DNA from: CAYMKL01 sp964390805
GTDB lineage: Bacteria > Chloroflexota > Anaerolineae > VGOG01
NCBI GenBank assembly: GCA_964390805.1
Contig: CAYMKL010000003.1
Span: forward strand, 39,965 to 103,964
Length of the DNA stretch: 64,000 bases
Reading direction: 5' to 3'
This document shows, piece after piece, positions 8,075-16,335 of the stretch. The notes under the pieces were generated by a model. The model was not told the DNA's origin, searched no databases, and saw only the letters and a list, made by a program, of their open reading frames with translations. Numbering within the stretch: position 1 is the first letter of the stretch; the number at the start of each line of letters is the position of its first letter. Both the position numbers and the translations under genes were made by a program.

Positions 8075-9157
8075 ATGGAGTTCTCTTGGAAAGTGGGTGC
8101 TCGCGGGATGCAGTTTTCAGGGAAAGAAGCCGAAGATCAACCTGTGGGCACTACGTCCCCGCTGTTAGAACTGGATAACCTGACCACGGTCTTTCCCACC
8201 CGGCGCGGCCTGGTGCGCGCCGTGGACGGCCTTAGCTTCCAGTTGCACGAAGGAGAAAAGCTGGGCATCGTGGGCGAATCGGGATCGGGCAAGAGCGTCA
8301 CCTTGCTCTCTATCCTGCGGCTGGTGCCTAGTCCGGGTGAGACTGTCAACGGAGAGGTGTGCTTTCGGGACCAGAATCTCCTGACCAAATCTGCCAGAGA
8401 GATGCGGCAGATCCGGGGCAAAGACGTGGCCATGATCTTTCAGGACCCCATGACCACTCTGAACCCGGCTTTTCTGGTGGGAGACCAAATCCGCGAATCT
8501 TTGCGGATTCACGACATTGTTCCCCGTTCCGATGGACTGTTTTCCCGCCTGTTCGACCGGAAGCGCAAAGCTGCCGAATACCAGCGTGTCTGGGAGGCGA
8601 TGGCCGACGTGGGCATCCCTGTGCCCCGCCAGAGCGCGCGCCGCTATCCGCACCAGTTCAGCGGCGGGATGCAGCAACGCGCCCTGACGGCCATCGCGCT
8701 GGCTTGTGAACCCCAGGTACTGCTGGCCGACGAACCAACCACTGCCCTCGACGTGACCATACAGGCCCAGATCTTGACTCTATTGGACAAGATCAATCAA
8801 GAGCACGGCACAGCCATTGTCTTGGTGACCCATAACTTGGGGGTGGTGGCCGAGTTCTGTCAGCGAATCATCGTGATGTACGCCGGGCAGTTGATGGAAC
8901 AGGGCCAGATTGATCAGGTCACAGAAGATCCAGTGCATCCCTACACGCGCGGTCTGCTGTGCTGCCTGCCCAGGATCGGTGCTCAACGGGAGAGAATCTC
9001 GCCCATTCCCGGCCTGGTGCCCGATCTGGCCGACCTGCCGCCGGGCTGCCCTTTTTCTCCGCGCTGCGACGTGGCCATGCCCGAATGTTCGCAACTCGAA
9101 GCCATTCCGCTGAGAGAACTGCCAGACGGTCGGCTGGTTCGCTGCCTGCTCCACTAG
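8075..9157 (+). CDS. Dpp/Opp-type ABC transporter ATPase (DppD-like)
   Basis: The 360-residue first ATPase of the importer. It has Walker A GESGSGKS, Q-loop FQDPMTTLNP, signature FSGGMQQR, Walker B LLADEPTTALD, and the C-terminal oligopeptide-type extension with a cysteine cluster (GCPFSPRCDVAMPEC) found in this subfamily. The frame is open to a TTG at 8051, but ATG 8075 has AGAGAGGTG 8-9 bases upstream and is preferred. The next ATPase begins 38 bases after its stop. Confidence 0.92.
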   Translation: MEFSWKVGARGMQFSGKEAEDQPVGTTSPLLELDNLTTVFPTRRGLVRAVDGLSFQLHEGEKLGIVGESGSGKSVTLLSILRLVPSPGETVNGEVCFRDQNLLTKSAREMRQIRGKDVAMIFQDPMTTLNPAFLVGDQIRESLRIHDIVPRSDGLFSRLFDRKRKAAEYQRVWEAMADVGIPVPRQSARRYPHQFSGGMQQRALTAIALACEPQVLLADEPTTALDVTIQAQILTLLDKINQEHGTAIVLVTHNLGVVAEFCQRIIVMYAGQLMEQGQIDQVTEDPVHPYTRGLLCCLPRIGAQRERISPIPGLVPDLADLPPGCPFSPRCDVAMPECSQLEAIPLRELPDGRLVRCLLH

Positions 9158-9195
9158 CGCCAACCATCCGCCATCCGCTGCTCAGGAGGACCGAT

Positions 9196-10233
9196 TTGTC
9201 AGAACAACCCTTGGTCGAAGCACAAGGAATCAAAATGCACTTTCCCATCCGGCACAGCCTGTTGGCCAAACTCCTGGCCGGGCGGAGAGATCAGTGGGTG
9301 AAGGCGGTGGATGGGGTGGATCTCAAGATCTATCCTGGACGGACCGTAGGGCTGGTGGGGGAGTCGGGCTGCGGCAAGACCACTTTTGGCCGGGTGCTGA
9401 CGCGCCTCTACGAGCCCACGGTCGGCCGGGTGCTGTTCCGGGGACATCCTATCAGTACCAGTGACGCCAGTCGAGAGGTCGTGGTCTTTGACAACGGGCA
9501 GAAGGTTTCGGGGAGCCTGCCCTTGGATCGGCTGAGCTTTTACCAAACGACTCAGATGATCTTCCAGAACCCTTACTCTTCGCTGAACCCTCGTAAAACG
9601 GTGCGGCAGATCGTCTCCGTGCCACTGAAAAACCGGGGGATCAAGGGCTTCAAGGCCATCGAGGAAGAGATCGCCCACCTCTTGCAGCGAGTGGGTATCC
9701 CGGAGCGCCGCATAGACGCCTATCCGCATCAGTTCAGCGGCGGACAGCGCCAGCGCATCGGCATTGCCCGCGCGCTGGCCATGCGCCCCAAGTTCATCGT
9801 CTGCGACGAGCCGGTCTCGGCCCTGGACGTATCTATCCAGGCTCAGGTGATCAACTTGCTGGACGAGCTGCAAGAGGAATTCAATCTGACCTTTCTGTTT
9901 ATTGCCCACGATCTGAGCGTCGTCCACTACGTAAGCGATCGGGTGGCCATCATGTACCTGGGCAAGATCGTCGAGGAAGGCCCAACCGACGGGGTTTTTG
10001 CGCATCCGGTGCATCCGTACACCCAGGCATTGATGGCTGCCGTGCCGGTGGTGGACAAGGCTGCTCGCCGGAAGCGAATCATCCTGGAGGGGACCGTGCC
10101 CAGCCCCATTGACCCGCCCAGCGGCTGCCGCTTTCACACGCGCTGCTTTGCCAATAAGGGAAAGATGTGTCAAGAAGAAGAGCCAGCCTTGCAGGAGATA
10201 GCTTCCGGCCACTGGGTCGCCTGCCATCTCTAG
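9196..10233 (+). CDS. Dpp/Opp-type ABC transporter ATPase (DppF-like)
   Basis: The 345-residue second ATPase, partner of the DppD-like protein. Walker A is GESGCGKTTF, Q-loop FQNPYSSLNPR, signature FSGGQRQRIGIARAL, Walker B FIVCDEPVSALD. The C-terminal cysteine motif (GCRFHTRCFANKGKMC) matches DppF/OppF. The reading frame extends upstream into the previous gene, but a TTG at 9196 lies 6 bases after a perfect AGGAGG, and homology begins there (SEQPLVEAQGIK). The start is therefore non-ATG. Confidence 0.92.
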   Translation: MSEQPLVEAQGIKMHFPIRHSLLAKLLAGRRDQWVKAVDGVDLKIYPGRTVGLVGESGCGKTTFGRVLTRLYEPTVGRVLFRGHPISTSDASREVVVFDNGQKVSGSLPLDRLSFYQTTQMIFQNPYSSLNPRKTVRQIVSVPLKNRGIKGFKAIEEEIAHLLQRVGIPERRIDAYPHQFSGGQRQRIGIARALAMRPKFIVCDEPVSALDVSIQAQVINLLDELQEEFNLTFLFIAHDLSVVHYVSDRVAIMYLGKIVEEGPTDGVFAHPVHPYTQALMAAVPVVDKAARRKRIILEGTVPSPIDPPSGCRFHTRCFANKGKMCQEEEPALQEIASGHWVACHL

Positions 10234-10248
10234 GCTGAAGGAGGATGA

Positions 10249-11331
10249 TTGCCAGCAACGACCATCAGCGTAAACGGGTCTCACTATCAGATGGGACGGC
10301 AACACGGATTTCAGGTCAGGGGATTGCGCCCGCTGATCGTTGAGGCCATCGAAGCACGTTTCCGTCAGATCGAGCAGTACGGTCCCGACGCGCGCTTTGA
10401 GGCGCTGCTGCGAGAAACTCACGAGTTGCTTCAAGATATTGATGCCCCGCTATTAGACATGATCCGGGGGCAGGCCGAAGCACTGGATTTCGAGTTCGAC
10501 ACACTACTGCGTTACGACCTGGTGACCTACCTACTCGACTACTTGGTGACCCGCAAGCCTCCGAGTAGTGAGGGCTGTACCACCTGGGCCGCCACGGGGT
10601 CGGCCACTGGGGGTGGACAGCCCATCCTGGTCAAGAACCGAGATAATCGCCTGGAGCGGTTGCCTCTGCAAATCGTGATCCACGCCACGCCTGAGGCCGG
10701 TTATCGCTACGTCTGTAGCGGCAGCGCCGGCAGCTCGGGCGTTTTCTGTGCCGGGATCAACCAGGCAGGGCTGGCCGTCGCCGATACCCACGTCTGCTCC
10801 ACCGACCTCGGCCCTGGCCTGCCTGACTACTCGCTGATGATGCACATCTTGGAAGCGCACGACAGCGTGTCTTCGGCGCTGGATTACCTGCGCTCCGTGC
10901 CTCGCCAGGGGCGGAACAACCTCATCCTGGCCGATGCCCAGGGGCATCTGGCCGTCTTTGAGATCGGCCACCGTCGCTATGGCCTGTTCGAGACCCACGA
11001 TGGCACACTGGTGAACACCAACCACTTTGTCAGCCCCGAACTGCGGGATTGCTTTGTGGACACCAGTCCGCCGCCGAAGAGAGGTAACTCATTCCATCGC
11101 TACGAGAGAGTGACCAGGGAATTGGACGCTGCTTTCGGCCAGATTGACGCGCCCTTTGCCCAGCGGTTGATGGCCAGCCACGACGGCCCGTTGGCTTCCA
11201 TCTGTCGCCACGCGGTGGCGGGCAAGGATTCTGCTACTATCTCGACGAGCATCTTTTTGCCCGTGCAGCGGACGATGCTTTTCTGTCACGGGCTGCCCTG
11301 TCAGGGGCAGTATGACGAATTCATGCTCTAG
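10249..11331 (+). CDS. C45 acyltransferase-like Ntn hydrolase (AAT family)
   Basis: A 360-residue protein resembling acyl-CoA:6-aminopenicillanate acyltransferase and its bacterial relatives. These Ntn hydrolases self-cleave to expose an N-terminal cysteine and then hydrolyse or transfer amide-linked acyl groups. The nucleophile is predicted to be Cys110 in SSEGCTTWAA. It is followed by the expected VKNRDN motif near 127 and a GVFCAGINQAGL segment. There is no signal peptide, so it acts in the cytoplasm. The start is TTG with AAGGAGGA just upstream; the nearby ATG at 10245 is out of frame. As last gene of the operon it probably cleaves an acyl, peptide or beta-alanyl amide brought in by the importer. 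That role is inference. Confidence 0.8.
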   Translation: MPATTISVNGSHYQMGRQHGFQVRGLRPLIVEAIEARFRQIEQYGPDARFEALLRETHELLQDIDAPLLDMIRGQAEALDFEFDTLLRYDLVTYLLDYLVTRKPPSSEGCTTWAATGSATGGGQPILVKNRDNRLERLPLQIVIHATPEAGYRYVCSGSAGSSGVFCAGINQAGLAVADTHVCSTDLGPGLPDYSLMMHILEAHDSVSSALDYLRSVPRQGRNNLILADAQGHLAVFEIGHRRYGLFETHDGTLVNTNHFVSPELRDCFVDTSPPPKRGNSFHRYERVTRELDAAFGQIDAPFAQRLMASHDGPLASICRHAVAGKDSATISTSIFLPVQRTMLFCHGLPCQGQYDEFML

Positions 11332-11447
11332 TTTACCACGGGATACTTCTTGGAGACCTCCGATTGTCAAGTGGGCAGCAGGCTGGTGCCCCCACGCCAA
11401 CGTATTATGCGACGGGTCGGTAACATTTTGCGAGTGGATACGCCCAT

Positions 11448-11476
11448 TTGACAAATATCTAGCTTTTGGATATAAT
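11448..11476 (+). promoter_or_regulatory. Consensus sigma-70 promoter of the GntR-family regulator
   Basis: Perfect TTGACA (11448-11453) and perfect TATAAT (11471-11476) with exactly 17 bases between. It lies 80 bases upstream of the regulator start. A heptamer array begins inside the -10 box, so a repressor bound there would block the promoter. Confidence 0.85.
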
Positions 11477-11497
11477 ATCAAATATCTAATATCTAAT
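11474..11497 (+). repeat. AATATCT heptamer array over the regulator promoter
   Basis: AATATCA, AATATCT, AATATCT and a partial AAT follow one another in phase, overlapping the -10 box and the start-site region. It may be an autoregulatory operator or simply one of the heptamer arrays found elsewhere in this window. Confidence 0.6.
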
Positions 11498-11556
11498 CCC
11501 GAATTCGATTGCGCCCTCGACAGAAAACAACTACGAATACTGCGAGCAGAACTGAA

Positions 11557-12273
11557 ATGCCCAATCAACTCAAATCAATCCAGAATCACCGCCCACTAGC
11601 CGACCTTGTTTTCGAGCAACTGCGCGACTCGATTATTGATGGTCGGCTGAAGCGAGGCCAGTGGCTGCGCCAGGAGACATTAGCTCAGGAGTTGGCCGTC
11701 AGCCAGATGCCCGTCCGAGAGGCCCTCAAACGGCTAGTAGCTGAAGGTCTGGCCGAACGTATCCCCTACAAAGGGGTAAAGGTGGTCGAGTTTTCACCGG
11801 AAGACATTGTAGATATTTGCACAACCCGACTAGTGCTAGAAGGCTTGGCTGTCCGCTTCGCCACACCATTAATCACGGGGGAGACTCTGGAGCGGTTGAA
11901 GGAGAACGTGAAAGAGGCAGAAGGGTATACAGAGCAGGATCAGATGGCCAAGCGCCGCGAGTTGAATGCCGAATTTCACCTTTCGATTTGCCGAGCCAGT
12001 GGCCGCCAGTACCTGGTTCGCCTGCTGGAGGCGGTATGGGGTTGGTTCCCCAGTGTGATGCTGTACGAGGGAATGTTTCGGCAAGAAGAGCTGTTGCCCG
12101 ACCGTCTGGAACGAGAGCGGCGGGAGCACTGGGCCATCCTGGATGCCCTGGAAAGATGCGATGCCGAGCAGGCTGAAGAGGAGATCCGGCATCATATTCA
12201 GAACCTGTCCCATGAGTTGACGGAAGTGCTTGGTATACCCAAGGAAGTGGTAGAAGCACTGGAAACTCTCTGA
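11557..12273 (+). CDS. GntR-family transcriptional regulator, FadR/FCD subgroup
   Basis: A 238-residue cytoplasmic repressor. An N-terminal winged helix (about 12-75, with LRQETLAQELAVSQMPVREALKRL as recognition region) precedes an alpha-helical FCD ligand domain (about 80-225, with AEFHLSIC and helical C-terminus containing conserved histidines). FCD regulators often bind small organic acids and repress their neighbours. It sits between two Dpp-type operons and is the obvious candidate regulator of one or both. The frame is open to a TTG at 11509, but ATG 11557 matches the family's length. Its promoter has perfect consensus boxes, implying strong basal transcription limited by a repressor, possibly itself. 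Confidence 0.88.
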   Translation: MPNQLKSIQNHRPLADLVFEQLRDSIIDGRLKRGQWLRQETLAQELAVSQMPVREALKRLVAEGLAERIPYKGVKVVEFSPEDIVDICTTRLVLEGLAVRFATPLITGETLERLKENVKEAEGYTEQDQMAKRRELNAEFHLSICRASGRQYLVRLLEAVWGWFPSVMLYEGMFRQEELLPDRLERERREHWAILDALERCDAEQAEEEIRHHIQNLSHELTEVLGIPKEVVEALETL

Positions 12274-12360
12274 GTTCGCCGAAACGGGATTCCCTGGCTG
12301 TTCCTGTGCAGGGCGTGAGAGTTTGTTGATGGGAGCTGGCCCTGAGGGAAAAGGAAGGCG

Positions 12361-12430
12361 GAAAGGAGGAGAGCCTATCGCACAAAAATGTCGAGTTCTC
12401 GCGCTAGTCTTAAGACTCAAGACTCAAAAC
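12361..12430 (+). promoter_or_regulatory. Conserved leader element, copy 2
   Basis: Matches copy 1 (2635-2682) over about 48 bases, then carries an AAGACTC heptamer pair (12412-12425) missing from copy 1. In the frame shared with copy 1 it is open from ATG 12329 to TAA 12485, overlapping the start of the binding-protein gene in another frame, so a coupled or overlapping leader peptide is possible. No strong promoter boxes were found in the 12274-12360 spacer. Confidence 0.5.
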
Positions 12431-12453
12431 ACAAACCAAGAAGGAGGTAAGAA

Positions 12454-14229
12454 ATGTCTAGGAAGAAACTTATCAATCTGGTTCTAACACTCGTCATGCT
12501 GCTGCCTCTGGGGCTGAGCGTGGTCAATGCTGCTCCACCAGCCCAGGAGATGACCTACACGGTTAAGCTAGGCGACAACCTCTGGACCCTGGCGGAGAAG
12601 TACCTGGGCAGCGGTCCGGCCTATCAGACCATCGTTAGCGCCACCAACGCCAAACATGGGGGAGATCCCAGCTTCGCCTACATTGATAACCCTAGCCTGA
12701 TCCATCCCGGCTGGAAGTTACTCATCCCCGGCGCCGAGGAGGCTGCGGGGCTTACGGCCCCTGAGCCGACGGGTCAGATCATTATCTCGGAGACGGCAGA
12801 CACCAATGCTCTTGACCCCAAGTACCTCAAGGGACGTCAGTCACAGGACGTCTTGCGCGTGATGTTCGACAGTCTCTACCATAGAGACAACAATATGCAG
12901 ATCGTTCCCTGGCTGGCCACTTCCTACGAGAACCCCGACGAACTCACCTGGCGCTTCCATCTACGCCAGGCAGTGAAGTTCCACAATGGGAATGACTTCA
13001 AAGCTAACGACGTCAAGTTCACGCTCGGTCGGCTGGTCGAAGATGACTCGCAGTTCAGTACGCGAAAGTACGTGGATAGAGTCGAGGTGGTAGATGACTA
13101 CACCGTGGACATTATCACCCACGAGCCCTACGCGGCCTTTATGACCAGAGTCGTCCTCTGGCACATGACCGATGAAGAGTATTTCAACGAAGTCGGGGCG
13201 GAAGGGTTTGCCAGTAACCCCGTCGGTACCGGTCCCTTCACGTTCGTGGAGTGGGTCAAAGATGAGCGGGTAGTGTGTGAAGCCAACCGCAACTATTGGG
13301 GCGGCTCACCCAAAATCAAGACGGTCATCTTCACGCCTATCCCAGAGTCGGCGACCCGTATAGCCGCTGTGGAGGCAGGCGACGTTGATATCATCGCTGC
13401 TGTGCCGCCGGAGTATGTTGATCAGGCGCCAGAAGGTGTTGAGGTCGTGACGGTGCCCGGCACTCGCGCCTACTACCTCGGCATGAACGTGAACATGGAG
13501 CCCTTCGATGATGTACGGGTACGACAGGCCATGAACTATGCCATTGACGTCGAGTCCATCATTGAGAATGTGCTGAACGGCTTGGCCAGACGGATTGACA
13601 ACCCGCTATTGCCAGAGGCCGTCGGCTACACTGCCACGCCGGTCTACAGCTACGATCCCGACAAGACCAGGAGCTTGCTGGCTGAAGCTGGCTATCCCGA
13701 CGGTTTCGAGATTGAGCTCGACACGCAGCCTCCGTTCAAAGAAATCGCCGAGGCGTTGGCCGGCCAGCTCAGTGAGGTGGGCATCACGGCCAACGTCAAC
13801 ATCATGGAAAAGGCCGCTCTCTACGCCAAGTACGAGCCGGGCTTCAGCCAGACCTTCCTGACTTCCTGGGGCAACTCGGAGGCGGATGCCGACGGTATAC
13901 TATCCAAGCAGTTCCATTCCAACCGCTACAGCTGCAATCTGTTTGGTCCCGAGGGAGAAACCGGCTATGGTGATGCCAACCTCGGTTGCTACTACACCGG
14001 CTTTGCTAATGCCGAGGTAGATGCAGCTATCGAAGCAGGGGCCAGGGATGTGGATCCAGAAAACCGGAAGGAGTATTACGCCACGGCGGTAAAGATCATC
14101 GTCGAGGAGGCCCCGTGGCTCTTCCTCTACAACCCCGTCGAAGTCTACGCCCAGAGGGATCGGGTCCAGGGCTGGGTGCCCCGCTCGGATGCACTGATCG
14201 TCTTGGACGAGGCCTGGATCGCGGACTAG
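12454..14229 (+). CDS. LysM-fused ABC transporter binding protein, family 5
   Basis: A 591-residue secreted protein. A signal peptide (residues 1-26, ending VNA) lacks a lipobox cysteine. Residues 34-93 form a LysM-like module (YTVKLGDNLWTLAEKYLG ... IHPGWKLLIPG), which normally binds peptidoglycan. An SBP_bac_5 domain follows from about 107 (GQIIISETADTNALDPKY), with VKFHNGNDF and DDVRVRQAMNYAID. The LysM module may replace the lipid anchor and hold the binding protein at the wall. The start has AAGGAGG. It leads the operon with permeases at 14325 and 15344; no ATPase genes accompany this set, so it probably borrows the 8075/9196 ATPases or others. Confidence 0.88.
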   Translation: MSRKKLINLVLTLVMLLPLGLSVVNAAPPAQEMTYTVKLGDNLWTLAEKYLGSGPAYQTIVSATNAKHGGDPSFAYIDNPSLIHPGWKLLIPGAEEAAGLTAPEPTGQIIISETADTNALDPKYLKGRQSQDVLRVMFDSLYHRDNNMQIVPWLATSYENPDELTWRFHLRQAVKFHNGNDFKANDVKFTLGRLVEDDSQFSTRKYVDRVEVVDDYTVDIITHEPYAAFMTRVVLWHMTDEEYFNEVGAEGFASNPVGTGPFTFVEWVKDERVVCEANRNYWGGSPKIKTVIFTPIPESATRIAAVEAGDVDIIAAVPPEYVDQAPEGVEVVTVPGTRAYYLGMNVNMEPFDDVRVRQAMNYAIDVESIIENVLNGLARRIDNPLLPEAVGYTATPVYSYDPDKTRSLLAEAGYPDGFEIELDTQPPFKEIAEALAGQLSEVGITANVNIMEKAALYAKYEPGFSQTFLTSWGNSEADADGILSKQFHSNRYSCNLFGPEGETGYGDANLGCYYTGFANAEVDAAIEAGARDVDPENRKEYYATAVKIIVEEAPWLFLYNPVEVYAQRDRVQGWVPRSDALIVLDEAWIAD

Positions 14230-14268
14230 ACTATCGGAGCTATATCACACACAACTCCGAGGACGTTA

Positions 14269-14296
14269 GAGCGCCGCCCCCAAGGGGGCGGCGCTC
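14269..14296 (+). repeat. Strong GC hairpin between binding protein and permease
   Basis: A perfect 13-bp stem (GAGCGCCGCCCCC and its complement) with a two-base formal loop. No T-run follows, so a partial stop or mRNA-protecting hairpin is more likely than a full terminator. Importer operon 1 has a hairpin at the same place (4500-4546). Confidence 0.8.
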
Positions 14297-14324
14297 AATC
14301 CATCTTTGCAGCAGAGGACAAGAC

Positions 14325-15329
14325 ATGCAATATCTGCTAAGACGACTCTTCCTGATCATTCCTGTGCTCTTCGGCGTGTCGGTCATTGTCTTTACCATCA
14401 TGCACGTAATCCCCGGCGATCCGGTCCAGCTTATGTTCGCTGGTACTGGCGCCAGTGCGGAGCAGAGGGAGGCGATGCGGCATTCACTAGGGCTCGATCT
14501 TCCCTTGCCGGTGCAATATGTGAACTATGTGTCCAGAGTAATTCGAGGCGATTTAGGCCAGTCCATTCACTTCAGACAGCCGGTCCTGGAATTGATTCTG
14601 GAGCGAATGCCGGCCACCATCGAGCTGACGCTGTTCGGTCTCATCATCGCTCTGGCGGTCGCCTTCCCCATTGGGTCCCTCTCAGCGCTGAAACGTTATA
14701 CACTCATTGATTACATCGTTATGACTGGAGCTACCCTGGGCATCTCCCTGCCGACTTTCTGGATCGGCATTATGTTGATCATGCTCGTGGCCGTCAACCT
14801 GGGATGGCTCCCTAGCTTTGGTAGAATAGACTATGTAGTACACCCTCAAAAAATAACCGGTTTCCTTCTCCTTGATTCTCTTTTTACCTGGAATATCCCT
14901 GCCCTTAAGAATGCCCTGGCTCATCTCGCATTGCCCGCTCTCGCCTTAGGAACGGCCACAGCCACGTTTTCCACGCGCTTTATCCGGTCCAGCATGCTAG
15001 AAGTCATTGGTCAGGACTACGTGGTCGTTGCCCGCGCCAAGGGGTTACGCGAGTGGGTATTATTCATACGCCACGTGCTGCGCAATGCTCTCATTCCCGT
15101 GGTAACTCTCATTGGCTTGCAGATGGGGGGGCTGCTGAGTGGAGCTGTCGTTACAGAAACGATCTTTGCCTGGCCTGGCATTGGGCGGCTCGTCATTCAG
15201 GCTATCTACAACCGTGATTTTGTTCTGGTGCAAGGAGTCGTGCTTTTCTTCGCTTTGATCCGCGTCACCATCAACCTCGTGACAGACGTTCTCTACGTGT
15301 GGATAGACCCTCGAATCGGCCATATCTAA
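14325..15329 (+). CDS. Dpp/Opp-type ABC transporter permease (DppB-like)
   Basis: A 334-residue inner-membrane permease with N-terminal anchor, HVIPGDPVQLMF signature, about six spans, and the EAA-like loop VVARAKGLREWVLFIRHVLR near 230. The frame stays open back to 14115 inside the binding-protein gene, but ATG 14325 after AGAGGA gives the family's N-terminus (MQYLLRRLFLIIPVLFGVSV). It pairs with the DppC-like gene 14 bases downstream. Confidence 0.93.
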   Translation: MQYLLRRLFLIIPVLFGVSVIVFTIMHVIPGDPVQLMFAGTGASAEQREAMRHSLGLDLPLPVQYVNYVSRVIRGDLGQSIHFRQPVLELILERMPATIELTLFGLIIALAVAFPIGSLSALKRYTLIDYIVMTGATLGISLPTFWIGIMLIMLVAVNLGWLPSFGRIDYVVHPQKITGFLLLDSLFTWNIPALKNALAHLALPALALGTATATFSTRFIRSSMLEVIGQDYVVVARAKGLREWVLFIRHVLRNALIPVVTLIGLQMGGLLSGAVVTETIFAWPGIGRLVIQAIYNRDFVLVQGVVLFFALIRVTINLVTDVLYVWIDPRIGHI

Positions 15330-15343
15330 AGGAGCGATGAACA

Positions 15344-16267
15344 GTGACTGAATCGCTTACAACACCATCGCCACAAGACCGAGAACTGCTCGCACCTCGG
15401 CAAAGCGAGCTAAAGAGAATAGTGCGTGCTTTTCTACTGAGTAAGATCGCTACGTTTGGCGCTCTAGTCTTTGTCCTCTTTTTGCTCATAACCATTCTAG
15501 CGCCGGTTCTCGCTCCCCGCGATCCTGCCCAGCAGGATTTGAAGCGCAGGTTGGCGCCACCCGTTGGCTTCGGGATGGAAGGGGCAAGCTGGGAATACCC
15601 TCTGGGGAACGACAATCTGGGGCGCGACATTCTCAGCCGTCTTTTGGTTGGCTCGCGCGTCTCATTTGTGGTGGGAGTGACCACAATTCTTTTGTCTGCT
15701 TCAGTGGGCAGCCTGATTGGCGCCGTGTCTGGATTCTATCGAGGCCCCCTGGATACCATCGTGATGCGCTTCGTGGATATTTGGATGGCTTTCCCTGGCC
15801 TGCTGCTGGCTATCGCCTTTGGAGCCGCCCTGGGGCCGGGGTTGGTCAATCTCATCCTCGCTTTGTCTTTGACCAATTGGGTGGTTTACTGCCGCGTTGT
15901 TAGAGCAGAGGTCCTTTCCATCCGCGAGAGGGACTATGTGATGGCAGCGCGGGTCGTGGGCACCAGTGATCTACGAATTATCCTGCGCCATGTGCTGCCC
16001 AACATTCTGGCCCCCATTCTGGTGATCTCCACCCTCCGAATGGGCACGGTGATCATCTCCGAGGCATCCCTTAATTTCCTGGGAATTGGCGTTCAGAGCT
16101 CAATGCCGACGTGGGGAGGCATGTTGTCCGACGGGAGAGAGTTCATGCGAAACGCCTGGTGGCTGGCTACCTTCCCTGGCATTGCCATCAGCATCGTGGT
16201 GTTGGGTGTCAATCTGTTGGGTGATGGATTGCGGGATGCCCTGGATCCCCGCCTTCGGCGCCGGTAG
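15344..16267 (+). CDS. Dpp/Opp-type ABC transporter permease (DppC-like)
   Basis: A 307-residue permease with the OppC/DppC features: LAPVLAPRDPAQQDLKRRL near 50-70, LGNDNLGRDILSRLLVG, EAA-like loop (YVMAARVVGTSDLRII), and ending GDGLRDALDPRLRRR. The start is GTG with AGGAG about 10 bases upstream. It completes the membrane channel with the preceding gene; downstream genes are metabolic. Confidence 0.93.
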   Translation: MTESLTTPSPQDRELLAPRQSELKRIVRAFLLSKIATFGALVFVLFLLITILAPVLAPRDPAQQDLKRRLAPPVGFGMEGASWEYPLGNDNLGRDILSRLLVGSRVSFVVGVTTILLSASVGSLIGAVSGFYRGPLDTIVMRFVDIWMAFPGLLLAIAFGAALGPGLVNLILALSLTNWVVYCRVVRAEVLSIRERDYVMAARVVGTSDLRIILRHVLPNILAPILVISTLRMGTVIISEASLNFLGIGVQSSMPTWGGMLSDGREFMRNAWWLATFPGIAISIVVLGVNLLGDGLRDALDPRLRRR

Positions 16268-16335
16268 CCCCTAGAGATCTATCCTGGCCGAAACACATCG
16301 TTCGGTGAAGGTGAGGAGGCGGGCAGAGAAAAATC

